A stretch of 64,000 nt of DNA from Anatilimnocola floriformis (GCF_024256385.1 NZ_JAMLFW010000001.1:496001-560000); one strand, 5' to 3'. Shown: positions 26,218 through 35,343, counted from the first letter of the stretch. The notes: generated by a model not told the origin, from the sequence alone. Made by a program: numbers and translations.

Positions 26218-27803
26218 GGCTGATAGCGCAGGAATTTTCCGGGCGCGCTGCCGTTGAATTCAATCGGTGCAGCGTTTTTCACAATCACCTGGCCGTTCAC
26301 CAGTACGTGTTCGATGCCGGCGCAGATTTGCTGCGGCTGCTCGTACGTCGCGTGATCGGCGACGGTCACTGCATCGAAGACCACCAAGTCTGCCCAAGCT
26401 CCTTCTCGAATTACGCCGCGATCGCGCAAGCCAAAACGCGCAGCCGGCACGCCGCTGAGCTTCTGCACGGCAGATTCAAGCGAGAAAAGTCGCTGCTCGC
26501 GAACGCAACTCCCCAGCAGTCTCCCCGTCGAACCATACACGCGCGGATGCACGACGCTATTTTTTACAGCGTGTACGCTGCTGCTGTCGGGAAACCAAAT
26601 ACCGTCGCTTCCCATCATGTACAGATCGTGCGCGAGAAGCGGCTGAACCAGTGAATCGTCGCCGGCGTTGATGACCAGCAGCATGGCCAGGTTTTCTTCG
26701 ATCAGCAAGTGATAGAGGGCTTCTTCGGCGGGTCGATTCATTTCGGCGATGTAGTCGGAAAGCAACTTGCCGTGATGAATCGAGTTGTTGCCGCTGCTGG
26801 TCCACGCGATGTGAAACTTGTCGAGCGACACGCCGAGATTCGCCAGACCGACGCGAAAGCGCGCGAGCAATTCATCGCGCCCCATGTTTGCCACGACCTG
26901 CAGCGGCCCCTCGCGCCAGGCTTCGTACGGCAGCAGGTAATTGAGCATCGTGCTGCTGCGCTGGTAGGGATAGACGTCGAATGACAAATCGACTTCTCGG
27001 CGAGCTCGCTCGAGAAACTCCAGCACCTGATCGACTTCCTGCGGCGTGGTTCCCTTGAGGTGCGAAATGTGAACCTTCACGCCGGCCCGCTTGCCGATCT
27101 CCACCGCTTCGTCGAGAGCAACAAACAAGCCGGCTTTGTAGCGAATGTGCGTGACGTATAAACCGTCGAACCGCGCGATCGCCCGGCAAGCATCGACCAA
27201 CTCGTCCGTCGTCGCCGCGCATTGCGTCAGGTAATCGAGCCCCGTCGACAGCCCCACGCCGCCTTGCTCCATTCCCATTTCAATCTCACGGCGAATGTTT
27301 CGCCGTTGGTAATCATCGAGAGGCCGATGACCAAAGCCGGCGTGCAGCGTCCGGCAGTTGGCGTAGGGGACGTGCGTCGCTACGTTTTGCGCCGTGTGTC
27401 CGTCCAGCAGCGCGCAATATTCGCCGATGCTCTCCCAGTCGCGATATTCCTGCAGCCGCAAACCATTCAGGGCTCGCAGATAAAAAATCCACTGCCGCCA
27501 GGTGTGGCGATCGACCGGCGCATAAGAAATGCCGTCGGCCATCAACACTTCGGTGGTGAAGCCTTGGCTGGTCTTCGGCCAGAAATTTGTCTGCGAGAGG
27601 AGCCAGCCGTCGCTGTGATTGTGAACGTCAACAAAGCCCGGCGCGACAATCCGCCCCGTCGCATCGATTCGCGCCGCCGCGGCAACGCTCGACAATTCGC
27701 CAACGGCAGCAATTCGCCCATCCAGCAATCCGACGTCGCCGCGGATGCGCGGCGCTCCGGTGCCATCGATGATTTCGCCGCCATGAATGATCGTGTCGAA
27801 CAA
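26214..27803 (-). CDS. N-acyl-D-amino-acid deacylase family amidohydrolase
   Basis: A 529-residue metal-dependent hydrolase of the D-aminoacylase/dihydropyrimidinase-like superfamily. The N-terminal beta domain begins MFDTIIHGGEIIDGTGAPRIRGDVGL; the metal motif is DVHNHSDG; further ligands are in HIRYKAG and VHISHLKG, and the late Asp in GSDGIWFPDS. The family removes acyl groups from D-amino acids or related compounds; the exact substrate cannot be read. No signal peptide, so cytoplasmic. It is convergent with the YheT-type gene and divergent from the glutaredoxin-like gene. Confidence 0.85.
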   Translation of the reverse strand: MFDTIIHGGEIIDGTGAPRIRGDVGLLDGRIAAVGELSSVAAAARIDATGRIVAPGFVDVHNHSDGWLLSQTNFWPKTSQGFTTEVLMADGISYAPVDRHTWRQWIFYLRALNGLRLQEYRDWESIGEYCALLDGHTAQNVATHVPYANCRTLHAGFGHRPLDDYQRRNIRREIEMGMEQGGVGLSTGLDYLTQCAATTDELVDACRAIARFDGLYVTHIRYKAGLFVALDEAVEIGKRAGVKVHISHLKGTTPQEVDQVLEFLERARREVDLSFDVYPYQRSSTMLNYLLPYEAWREGPLQVVANMGRDELLARFRVGLANLGVSLDKFHIAWTSSGNNSIHHGKLLSDYIAEMNRPAEEALYHLLIEENLAMLLVINAGDDSLVQPLLAHDLYMMGSDGIWFPDSSSVHAVKNSVVHPRVYGSTGRLLGSCVREQRLFSLESAVQKLSGVPAARFGLRDRGVIREGAWADLVVFDAVTVADHATYEQPQQICAGIEHVLVNGQVIVKNAAPIEFNGSAPGKFLRYQP

Positions 27804-27854
27804 CGTAAATCTCCGCTAGTTTCGCTCGGCCCTGCTCCGGGCACTTCGGCTGCC

Positions 27855-27860
27855 TATAAT
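27855..27860 (+). promoter_or_regulatory. Candidate -10 box (TATAAT)
   Basis: A perfect TATAAT lies 27 nt before the glutaredoxin-like gene. No TTGACA-like -35 hexamer is visible at normal spacing, so other factors would be needed. Confidence 0.4.
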
Positions 27861-27886
27861 AACGGTGCTGGAGGAGCATTTTCACC

Positions 27887-28111
27887 ATGACCGAACATCA
27901 AGTCACGATTTACACCCGGGCCGGTTGCCATCTGTGCGACGACGCGCGGGAACTGCTCGAGCGCTACGGCTTGTCGCCTGAGCTCGTCGATATCGACGCC
28001 GATCCCGCCCTGCGCGAGCGCTACACCACCTGCGTGCCGGTGGTCCTCATCGACGGCAAGGAACGATTCCGCGGCAAAGTGAACGAAGTGCTGCTGCGGC
28101 GGCTGCTCTAA
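27887..28111 (+). CDS. Glutaredoxin-like thiol-disulfide protein
   Basis: A 74-residue single thioredoxin-fold domain of the glutaredoxin/DUF836 type. The redox pair CHLC (C14, C17) sits after the first strand, followed by ARELLERYG, the ELVDIDADPALRERY segment and the cis-Pro region CVPVVLIDG. It likely reduces disulfides or mixed disulfides in the cytoplasm. GGAGGA lies 12 nt before the ATG, a strong ribosome-binding site. The Cys-rich small membrane protein gene follows after 26 nt, so both may share a transcript. Confidence 0.85.
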   Translation: MTEHQVTIYTRAGCHLCDDARELLERYGLSPELVDIDADPALRERYTTCVPVVLIDGKERFRGKVNEVLLRRLL

Positions 28112-28137
28112 GCGGGCCCACGGAATAGAATAAGAAC

Positions 28138-28371
28138 ATGCTTTCGTCGTTGCTGATTCAAAACCTGATTGTCGGTGCCATCGTGCTCGTCGCGACCGTG
28201 CTGCTGTTGATTCGCGCCAGCAAATATCTGCGCCCCGCGAAGAGCAACGCTGGCTGCGCGTCGGGTTGTGGCGGCTGCGCCAGTCAGACAAAGATGCAGA
28301 CGAATCTGCCGGCAAATCTATCGAGCCAGCCTAAGTTGCTTCAACTGGGCCAGACTTCTCGGCGCGAGTAA
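28138..28371 (+). CDS. Small Cys-rich membrane protein, FeoB-associated type
   Basis: A 77-residue protein with one hydrophobic helix (LIVGAIVLVATVLLLI, residues 10-25), a basic stretch and the Cys cluster CASGCGGC (C40, C44, C47). The layout matches the FeoB-associated Cys-rich membrane proteins, which are tied to ferrous iron uptake, but no feoA/feoB gene lies here. The tail is polar without motifs. It may bind iron or a cluster; this is inference. Confidence 0.65.
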   Translation: MLSSLLIQNLIVGAIVLVATVLLLIRASKYLRPAKSNAGCASGCGGCASQTKMQTNLPANLSSQPKLLQLGQTSRRE

Positions 28372-28374
28372 CGC

Positions 28375-29337
28375 TTAGGGCCAGTTGGTCAGGGCTACGC
28401 CATCGATCGGGTTACACGCCGCGGCCCAAACGGCGGAATCGATGCTCGACGAAATCGTTTTTACACTGCCGTCGCTCATGCACACGCCAATGCCACCAGG
28501 ATGAGGCGTTTGGGGCAGGATCGGGTCGCAGTTGTTGTACCAGTGGGGCGATTGCTGGAACTTGGCACAGGCCGGATAAGCCGCGCCCGACGTGAGCACC
28601 ACCGGATCCTTGGCCACGTTGCCGATGCAAAAGATTGGCTGCCAGGTTTGATTGGAATCGCTCCATAGGTTGCCATTGGTCGCCGCGCCGTTCGGATCGC
28701 CACCATTGCCGCACGTGCCATAACGCTCGGTAAAGACCACCGTGTTCGACAGCCCATCGGTCAGCTCGGAACTCTTGGCGACCCCTTCGCGGCAATCGGC
28801 ATTCGTCGATCCATCGGGATTGCCGACGACGTAATAGTTGCCCGCATAGTTGCCGATGGCCCAGCCATTCGCGCCGCCGTGCGTGGTCGCTCCCATGCCG
28901 CGCGGCGAACTCGTTTCGCTCGGACATTGATGAGCCTTCAACGGCGTTTGATACACCAGCTTGCCGCCGACACTGGTGCCGACGTTGAGCATTGACGCTT
29001 CGTACAGCGGCCGTTGTTCGATATACGGCAGCAGCCAATTGAAGAGCGTAAATCCGACGGCGGGCTTGAATTTGTCCTGCACCGTATGCACAGCGCCACT
29101 CGCGCTCGAAATCAGCGCCGGATACTGCTGGTAAGAATCCTCGAAGTTATGCAACGACAAGCCGTGCTGCTTGATGTTGTTCTGGCACTGCGACCGCCGA
29201 GCTGCTTCGCGAGCCGCCTGCACCGCGGGCAGAAGGAGCGCGACCAGCACACCGATGATCGCAATCACCACCAACAATTCGACCAGCGTAAACGCCGGGC
29301 TGCGAGAGTGCCGCCGCGGCTGTACGAACGAAAACAT
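28375..29337 (-). CDS. DUF1559 prepilin-like protein
   Basis: A 320-residue DUF1559 protein. The pilin-like leader [20 protein letters not shown] is followed by [20 protein letters not shown]. The C-terminal signature [13 protein letters not shown] is canonical (H-x9-DG). The start at 29337 (MFSFVQPRR) is chosen because GGGAGAG lies 7 nt upstream; an upstream in-frame ATG at 29403 would add an unneeded hydrophobic stretch. No lipoprotein partner is adjacent. It is divergent from glnE. Confidence 0.9.
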   Translation of the reverse strand: MFSFVQPRRHSRSPAFTLVELLVVIAIIGVLVALLLPAVQAAREAARRSQCQNNIKQHGLSLHNFEDSYQQYPALISSASGAVHTVQDKFKPAVGFTLFNWLLPYIEQRPLYEASMLNVGTSVGGKLVYQTPLKAHQCPSETSSPRGMGATTHGGANGWAIGNYAGNYYVVGNPDGSTNADCREGVAKSSELTDGLSNTVVFTERYGTCGNGGDPNGAATNGNLWSDSNQTWQPIFCIGNVAKDPVVLTSGAAYPACAKFQQSPHWYNNCDPILPQTPHPGGIGVCMSDGSVKTISSSIDSAVWAAACNPIDGVALTNWP

Positions 29338-29488
29338 GACAGACTCTCCCACAGACAAGAGAAATAGGAAGGAGAGGACGCTGTAAGATAATCTCGCCGC
29401 CACGGCCGTGGCAAGAGAAACTCGCGTTTCGTCGGCTGAAGTGAAGAGCTGAATTCCGGCCGTGCCTGACGGCTACACTTGCCACCAT

Positions 29489-29506
29489 CTCGCACTAAAA
29501 TGCGAG
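29489..29506 (+). promoter_or_regulatory. Hairpin covering the glnE ribosome-binding site
   Basis: CTCGCA and TGCGAG form a perfect 6-bp stem around CTAAAA. The downstream arm includes TGCGAGG, the only Shine-Dalgarno-like sequence, and ends 1 nt before the ATG at 29508. Folding would hide the ribosome-binding site. Confidence 0.6.
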
Positions 29507-29507
29507 G

Positions 29508-32500
29508 ATGGAAATTCGTACTTTGGTTTCGCTCCTCGATCAATCCAGTGACGTGGCGGAAACGCTCCAGGCCTGGCGGGTGAGCGATCCGGCCGCGGCC
29601 AGGCACGCGCTGCTCGACCTCGCCGATGGGGGCGTGCCGCTCGATCTGCTCGCCACACTCTGCTCACAGCTCGATACTCTGCTGCCGGAAACGCCCGATC
29701 CGCTCACCGTGCTCGAGGGAGTGCGGCAGTTCATTCTGGCTTCGCGCAGCCCGCTGTCGTTTGCAGCGCTCGTCGAGCGCGATGCCACCACGCTGCCGAT
29801 GCTGGTGCGAGTCCTCGCTTGGGGCGGCGTTTGGCGGGAAACGATTCTCCGCGATCCGGAAGCATTCGATCTATTGCGCTTGACCGAAGGCCAGCCGGTG
29901 GAACGAGCGACACTCGTCGCCGACGTTACCGCCGAAGCGACACACCTGCTCGACGAACGCTCGCAGATCTCGGCACTCCGCCGTATCAAACGTCGCGAGC
30001 AACTGCGCATCTTTTACGGCGAACGAGTCGGCAAACACAAGCCTGAGCTCGTCTGGCAGCAACTCACCTACCTGGCCGAAGCTCTCTTGGCCGGTGGACT
30101 CGCAGCTGCGCAGCAAAAATTGCAAGCGAGCAAAACGGCGACCGGTTCGCCGCGACGCGTCGTGCCGCTGGGGGCGGTTTCGCTCCTCGCGTTCGGTCGC
30201 TGCGGCGCGGGAGAACAAGATTACGGCGAGCGATTGCAACTGCTCCTTCTGCACGAAACGCTCCCCGCCGACGATGCTCAGCGCCGCGCAGCTGCTGATC
30301 AATACGAACGCCTCGCTCGGCAGCTCTTTCGGTTGCTCACGGAAAACACCGATCTGGGGATCGCCTACAAAGTCGAGCTGCAGTCGATTCCCAATCGCGA
30401 GACATCCCCGACAGTGATTGCCGCCAATGAAGCGGCAGCTCTCTTCGACGAATTCGGCCGAACCTGGCATCGGCAGAGTTTTACGCAGGCGCGCTGCGTC
30501 GCCGGCGATCGGCCATTGGCAGATTCGTTTCTGCAACAACTTCAACCGTGGGTCTTTCGCCGCCTGCTGTCGCGCGCCGATGAAGCAGGGCTGCGAGCAC
30601 TCAAGCGGCGAATCGTTCGCCGGGCCGAATTGGCCGCGGCTTCGGCAGAGAAGCACGATATTGAAATCGGCCCCGGCGGTTTGTTTGACTTCGAACAAAC
30701 CATTCAGTTTCTGCGCCTGCTCAGCGGCGGCGATCAGCCGCGCGTGCGACTTCCCGGCACGCTCGACGCCATCGCGGGTCTCGAGCAAGAAGGCTCGATC
30801 AGCGTACAAGAGCGCACGGCGCTCGAGGATGCCTACCTCGCTCTGCGCAAAGAATTGCATGCAGCGCAAACTTCGGCCAGCGACAGTGCCGCTGCGCGGA
30901 GCACGGGGCCATCTCCCGTGACTTACGAACTGCTTCGCGGTTTGCTGCAGGCGGCGTTTCCCGACGAAACCGATCCGCCGCCGGAAGTCGATTTGCTCCA
31001 GGCGCCGCATCCCACGGCAGCCGAGGCAGCGCAAATTCTCTCGCCCTATCGATTTCAGGACTGTGCGACGGCACTGCGGCATCTCAACGATCTGGCCAGC
31101 GAACGCACGGCCTTTTTGTCGACGCGGCGATGTCGTTATTACCTGTCGTCGATCATCGGCCGATTGCTTACTGCCATCGCCGCTACGCCGCAGCCCGATG
31201 TGACGCTGGCCAACCTCAGCCGCGTGAGCGATTCGCTCGGCTGCAAAGGCGTGCTGTGGGAATTGTTCCATTCGCATCAGCCGTCGCTCGAGCTTTACGT
31301 GCGCGTGTGCGGCTGCAGTCCCTATCTGTCGGACCTGATGATCACGAATCCAGGCATGCTCGATGAGCTGCTCGATTCGCTGCAATTGCGCCGACACCCG
31401 GAACTCGCCGAGCTGCAGCGGACTTGGCAGGAACTGCAGCGCGGAGGCGGACCAGCGTTGCCGAAGTTGCTCGCGCTCAAGGCTTCGCGCCATTTGCAGA
31501 TCGGCGTGCGCGATGTGCTGCAGCGCGAACCGATCGAAGCCACGCATCGCGCTTTGAGTGATGTTGCCGAAGTTGCGCTCGCTGTCGTCGCCCGGCAGGA
31601 GTTCGATCGCCTGGTCGAAAAGCACGGCAGGCCGATGATCGAAGAAGGCCCGTTCGCGGGAGAGCAGTGCGGCTTTGTGATTCTCGGCCTCGGCAAACTC
31701 GGCGGACAAGAGCCGAACTATCACAGCGATCTGCAAATCGCCTTTGTCTATGAAGCCGAAGGCTCCACACAAGGCGTCGAACGAGCGAAACGCGTGCAGC
31801 CGACGACGAACGGCCATTTCTTTACGCAACTCGCCCAGCGCGTGTTGAAAGAAGTTTCGCAGTCCACCCCGCAAGGACGATTGCATCCGCTCGAAGCGGG
31901 CCTGCGACCGCTGGGGACGGCTGGGCCGCTGGCAAATTCGCTCGCCGATCTGGCCGCTCACTTTCAGTCGGGCGAAGCGCCGCTCGCTCACTGGCTATCG
32001 CTCCTCAAGGCCCGCGCGATCTTCGGCCCCGCGCCGTCGCAAGCCACCGCGATGAATGCGGTCCGGCAATGGCTCACCGCACGACCTTGGCAGCAAGCCG
32101 ACGCCCGGCAGCTGTATCACGATCGCCTGCAACTCGATCAAGGCGCGGCGGCGTTCAATGTGAAGCGCGGCGTCGGCGGCACGCTCGATATCGAAACGGT
32201 CGTGCAACGTTTGCAACTGGAACACGCCCATCGGCATCCTCGCATTCTCGTACCAGGAACGCTCGCCGCGATCCAAGCCTTGGAAGAAGCCGGCATATTC
32301 TCGCAGACCGAAGCCGCTCGCTGGTCGGAATCGTATCGCCTGCTGCGACGCATCGAAGGTGGAATTCGGCTGCTGAATACGCGCGACCGGCACGTGTTGC
32401 CGGGCGATGGTGTTGATCTGCAGCGACTCGCGCTGCTGCTCGATTATCCTTCGCCAGACGACCTCCTGACCGCGTGCAAGCAAACGATGACCAGCAACCG

Positions 32501-32561
32501 CGAGCGTTTCCACGCCGCCTTTGCCGATGCCCTGCAGTGGCTCGAAGAACAGAATCAGTGA
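29508..32561 (+). CDS. glnE: GlnE-like glutamine synthetase adenylyltransferase with altered active sites
   Basis: A 1017-residue protein with the two-part organisation of GlnE, which adenylylates and deadenylylates glutamine synthetase under P-II control. Each nucleotidyltransferase domain normally has GGxEx4SDxDL. In the first (230-245) the pattern reads GRCGAGEQDYGERLQL, so both Asp are lost (R242, Q244). In the second (729-744) it reads GKLGGQEPNYHSDLQI: D741 stays but the second is Q743. Flanking signatures, including the helical regions with LFDFEQTIQFLRLL and VGGTLDIETVVQRLQL, are kept. It may be a regulatory protein without catalysis, or use an unusual mechanism. The P-II gene at 18850 is a likely partner. 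Confidence 0.85.
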   Translation: MEIRTLVSLLDQSSDVAETLQAWRVSDPAAARHALLDLADGGVPLDLLATLCSQLDTLLPETPDPLTVLEGVRQFILASRSPLSFAALVERDATTLPMLVRVLAWGGVWRETILRDPEAFDLLRLTEGQPVERATLVADVTAEATHLLDERSQISALRRIKRREQLRIFYGERVGKHKPELVWQQLTYLAEALLAGGLAAAQQKLQASKTATGSPRRVVPLGAVSLLAFGRCGAGEQDYGERLQLLLLHETLPADDAQRRAAADQYERLARQLFRLLTENTDLGIAYKVELQSIPNRETSPTVIAANEAAALFDEFGRTWHRQSFTQARCVAGDRPLADSFLQQLQPWVFRRLLSRADEAGLRALKRRIVRRAELAAASAEKHDIEIGPGGLFDFEQTIQFLRLLSGGDQPRVRLPGTLDAIAGLEQEGSISVQERTALEDAYLALRKELHAAQTSASDSAAARSTGPSPVTYELLRGLLQAAFPDETDPPPEVDLLQAPHPTAAEAAQILSPYRFQDCATALRHLNDLASERTAFLSTRRCRYYLSSIIGRLLTAIAATPQPDVTLANLSRVSDSLGCKGVLWELFHSHQPSLELYVRVCGCSPYLSDLMITNPGMLDELLDSLQLRRHPELAELQRTWQELQRGGGPALPKLLALKASRHLQIGVRDVLQREPIEATHRALSDVAEVALAVVARQEFDRLVEKHGRPMIEEGPFAGEQCGFVILGLGKLGGQEPNYHSDLQIAFVYEAEGSTQGVERAKRVQPTTNGHFFTQLAQRVLKEVSQSTPQGRLHPLEAGLRPLGTAGPLANSLADLAAHFQSGEAPLAHWLSLLKARAIFGPAPSQATAMNAVRQWLTARPWQQADARQLYHDRLQLDQGAAAFNVKRGVGGTLDIETVVQRLQLEHAHRHPRILVPGTLAAIQALEEAGIFSQTEAARWSESYRLLRRIEGGIRLLNTRDRHVLPGDGVDLQRLALLLDYPSPDDLLTACKQTMTSNRERFHAAFADALQWLEEQNQ

Positions 32562-32624
32562 TCGCTAGCCGTCCGTTTGCGGTTATGAAACCGGCAGCGA
32601 GTTGTTACGATAAAAGCTGACTCA

Positions 32625-32658
32625 ACCCCAGTTCCTAGCCCCCAGCCCCCGTTCCCCC
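32625..32658 (+). repeat. Family-B repeat arm abutting the ispH start codon
   Basis: CCCCAGTTCCTAGCCCCCAG followed by CCCCCGTTCCCCC ends at the ATG of ispH. There is no purine-rich ribosome-binding site. A TACGAT box lies at 32606-32611. Confidence 0.7.
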
Positions 32659-33600
32659 ATGCGAATCATCCTGGCTGCTCCCCGCGGTTTTTGTGCGGGG
32701 GTGAATATGGCGATCGAAAGCCTCGACCTGGCGATTCAGGCCTTCGGCACGCCAATCTACGTCTATCATGAGATCGTCCACAATAAATACGTGGTCGAAA
32801 CCTTTCGCGATAAAGGGGCCATCTTCGTCGACCACCTGGAAGAAGTTCCTCCCGGCGCGACGTTGCTCTTTTCCGCGCACGGCGTCTCGCCCGCCATTCG
32901 CAATCTGGCCAAGGAGCGGAAGCTGCGGGCCATCGATGCCACCTGCCCGCTGGTCACCAAGGTCCACCTCGAAGCCATCCGCTTCGCTCGCGACGGCTAC
33001 ACAATTTTCCTCATCGGCCATGAGGGGCACGACGAAGTGATCGGCACGATGGGCGAAGCTCCCGCGGCGATCCAGCTCGTCGAGACCGAAGAAGACATCG
33101 CCGCGCTCAGCTATCCGCCCGATGCCAAGCTGGCCTTCCTCACGCAAACGACTCTCTCCGTCGACGATGCCAATCGCATCATTCGCTGCTTGAAGGAACG
33201 ATTCCCTCAAATCATCGGCCCGCCGAAAGAAGACATCTGCTACGCCACCACCAATCGTCAAGAAGCGGTTCGCACGCTCGCCGTTGAAGCCGATCTGGTG
33301 CTTGTGCTCGGCAGCCAGAACAGCTCGAACAGCCAACGCCTCCGCGAGCTCGCCACCGAGCACGGCGTGCAAGCGTATTTGATCGATGGCCAGGCCGATG
33401 TCGATGACAAATGGTTCGAAGGGGTCGAGACCGTCGTGATGACCGCCGGCGCGAGCGCGCCGGAATCGGTTGTGCAGGAATGTGTCGAATATCTCCGCGA
33501 GCATTTTCACGCAACGGTCGAGGTCCGCACGCTGCGGCTCGAAGATATTCACTTTCCGCTGCCGCGCGAGTTGCGCGGGCTGCAGATCAGCCAGAGCTAA
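32659..33600 (+). CDS. ispH: 4-hydroxy-3-methylbut-2-enyl diphosphate reductase
   Basis: IspH makes isopentenyl and dimethylallyl diphosphate in the last step of the MEP isoprenoid pathway, using a [4Fe-4S] cluster. The 313-residue chain has the three cluster Cys: C12 (GFCAG), C96 (DATCPLV) and C194 (ICYATTNRQ). Substrate residues H41, H74, H124 and E126 are at the same places as in E. coli IspH. Length is normal. The start is the ATG directly after a C-rich repeat arm, so translation initiates without a clear Shine-Dalgarno sequence. A small membrane protein gene follows after 11 nt. Confidence 0.97.
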   Translation: MRIILAAPRGFCAGVNMAIESLDLAIQAFGTPIYVYHEIVHNKYVVETFRDKGAIFVDHLEEVPPGATLLFSAHGVSPAIRNLAKERKLRAIDATCPLVTKVHLEAIRFARDGYTIFLIGHEGHDEVIGTMGEAPAAIQLVETEEDIAALSYPPDAKLAFLTQTTLSVDDANRIIRCLKERFPQIIGPPKEDICYATTNRQEAVRTLAVEADLVLVLGSQNSSNSQRLRELATEHGVQAYLIDGQADVDDKWFEGVETVVMTAGASAPESVVQECVEYLREHFHATVEVRTLRLEDIHFPLPRELRGLQISQS

Positions 33601-33611
33601 GGAAGCGGGAG

Positions 33612-33992
33612 ATGGGAAGCGGTTTGTTTCGTGGCCTGACGGCTGCGCTCTGTGTTTCCCTGCCGGCGGTAATTTGCTGGGGGCTCCTCAGTATCGCTGG
33701 ATCGCCAACTCACGAGCAGGAATCGGCGGTCCGCACTCCTAACCCGGCCAAGTTTGTCGATCCCGATCCGGTCAGCAACGGCCTGATGTGTATGAACCCG
33801 CGCCTGGTTTGGCCGGCGCAACTCTGGAAACCGATTTTCGTGGTCGGCTGCGTCGCTTGGACGCTTGCCGCGCTATTCTTCCGCGGCAGATGGGCCCGCA
33901 TAAATTGGCTCGCGGGCAGCAGCCTATTCTTCGGCCTCGCCCTCGCCTGGCCATGGCTTCTCGGCTTACTTACACCACTCATCTTTCCCTAA
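33612..33992 (+). CDS. Small membrane protein, unknown function
   Basis: A 126-residue protein with a hydrophobic N-terminal helix (LTAALCVSLPAVICWGLLSIAG), a polar middle (about 30-62) and two further helices (PIFVVGCVAWTLAALFF and SSLFFGLALAWPWLLGLL). GGAAGCGGGAG precedes the ATG at 33612. It starts 12 nt after ispH, so it is probably co-transcribed, without a clue to function. No family recognised. A family-B-like repeat follows its stop. Confidence 0.6.
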   Translation: MGSGLFRGLTAALCVSLPAVICWGLLSIAGSPTHEQESAVRTPNPAKFVDPDPVSNGLMCMNPRLVWPAQLWKPIFVVGCVAWTLAALFFRGRWARINWLAGSSLFFGLALAWPWLLGLLTPLIFP

Positions 33993-34020
33993 CCCCCAGT
34001 TCCCAGCCACCAATCCCCGC
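33990..34020 (+). repeat. Family-B-like repeat after a stop codon
   Basis: TAACCCCCAGTTCCCAGCCA then CCAATCCCCGC begins with the stop codon itself. It is a degenerate single arm. Confidence 0.5.
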
Positions 34021-34116
34021 CCGCGGCGCCGTTTTGTAAAAACTTCCCTTTTCACTCAAGCCCAGCGGCTGCTACAACCCCGACCCTTCTCAACTCACTC
34101 GGTCGAGGGTCGAAAC

Positions 34117-35343
34117 ATGCCAGGTCTGGCTCTGCGCGTTCGCATATTCACGCTGGTAGTTGTCTGTCTGCTCCTCGCCACGGCAGCTTCGGCAGCGCCC
34201 CCTTGGGCTCAGTTGATTCCCTTCCGCAGCGGCGGCGGCGCGCCGGTGCGCACCGCTTCGGCGACGATCACGCGCGATGCCGATTTCAGCCTGACCGAAC
34301 AGCACGGTCCCTGGATGATCATGTGCGCTACGTTCGTCGACAAGTTTGAAGCCGACGGCCAAACCACGACTGGCGAAGCGCAAGCCGAAGCGCTCGTTCG
34401 TGAACTCCGTTCGAAGCATCGCCTGCAAGCTTACATCTTTCGTCAGCGTTTTGATTTCACCCAGAAGGAAGCGGGCCTCGGCCTGAATCGTTTTGGTGGC
34501 GACAAGAAAATGAAAGCCCTGCGGCCGCGCGAGTTCGACGAAATCGCCGTCATGGTCGGCGACTTCCAAACAGTCAACGATCCAGCGCTCGAGAACACTC
34601 TCAAGGCGATCAAGAAGCTGCAACCGAAATGCATGACCAAGGACCCCACGCAGGCCGACTCCAAGCCGACCCAGCACTTCGCCACCTGGTTCAGCGAACA
34701 ATATCGCACGCTCTCGCACAAGAATGATCCGAAGTACCAGCAGCGCGGCCCACTCGGCCGGGCCTTCGTCACGAAGAACCCGCTGCTGCCCGACGAACTG
34801 TTCGTCGCCAAGGGACTCGATCCGCTGGTGATCGACATGAACAAGAACCTGCCGAACAGCCTGCTGCGGAATCAAAAGAAGTACACCGTGAAAGTCGCCA
34901 CCTTCCGCGGCGTCGACACGATGAAGCCCAAAGAATTCGACAAGCTCACCAGCGAAAGCAAACACGGCTCGAAGATCGACGAAGCCGCTGAAAAAGCCAA
35001 CAAGCTGTGCGCCGCGCTCCGCAAGCAAGGTGTCGAAGCCTACGAGTTTCACGACATTTCGGAAAGCATCGTCACGATCGGTTCGTTCGACTCGGTCGGT
35101 GAAGAGCGGGCCGACGGCAAGACGGAAATCAATCGCGCTGTGCTCGCCATCATGGAAAAATACAAAGCCGAGCTCATCAACGCCGCCCAACTCGGCGGCC
35201 AACAAGGGATGATGCTGAAGTCGATCCCCGGCTGCAAGTACAACAACAAGGACATCAACTTCGATGCCCAACCGGTGCCCGTCGAAGTTCCTCGCCAATC
35301 GCTGGCCGCGAATTACAATTCGACCAACAGCCCACTGCGATAG
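34117..35343 (+). CDS. Secreted protein with two SPOR-like repeats
   Basis: A 408-residue protein with a signal peptide (VRIFTLVVVCLLLATAASA). The mature part contains two related units: one around GPWMIMCATFVDKF with AEALVRELRSKHRLQAYIF, and one around YTVKVATFRGVD with ANKLCAALRKQGVEAYEFHD and SIVTIGSFDSVG. The pattern (strand, helix with LR.....AY, strand with SIV.IGSF) resembles SPOR domains, which bind denuded peptidoglycan. The link is by pattern only. About 120 nt of non-coding DNA separates it from the preceding gene. No partner gene is obvious. Confidence 0.6.
   Translation: MPGLALRVRIFTLVVVCLLLATAASAAPPWAQLIPFRSGGGAPVRTASATITRDADFSLTEQHGPWMIMCATFVDKFEADGQTTTGEAQAEALVRELRSKHRLQAYIFRQRFDFTQKEAGLGLNRFGGDKKMKALRPREFDEIAVMVGDFQTVNDPALENTLKAIKKLQPKCMTKDPTQADSKPTQHFATWFSEQYRTLSHKNDPKYQQRGPLGRAFVTKNPLLPDELFVAKGLDPLVIDMNKNLPNSLLRNQKKYTVKVATFRGVDTMKPKEFDKLTSESKHGSKIDEAAEKANKLCAALRKQGVEAYEFHDISESIVTIGSFDSVGEERADGKTEINRAVLAIMEKYKAELINAAQLGGQQGMMLKSIPGCKYNNKDINFDAQPVPVEVPRQSLAANYNSTNSPLR

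Noticed and set aside
29871-31991. 706-codon open frame antisense to glnE
   Set aside because: It is long only because of high GC and codon bias. The sense frame is a full-length GlnE-like protein.
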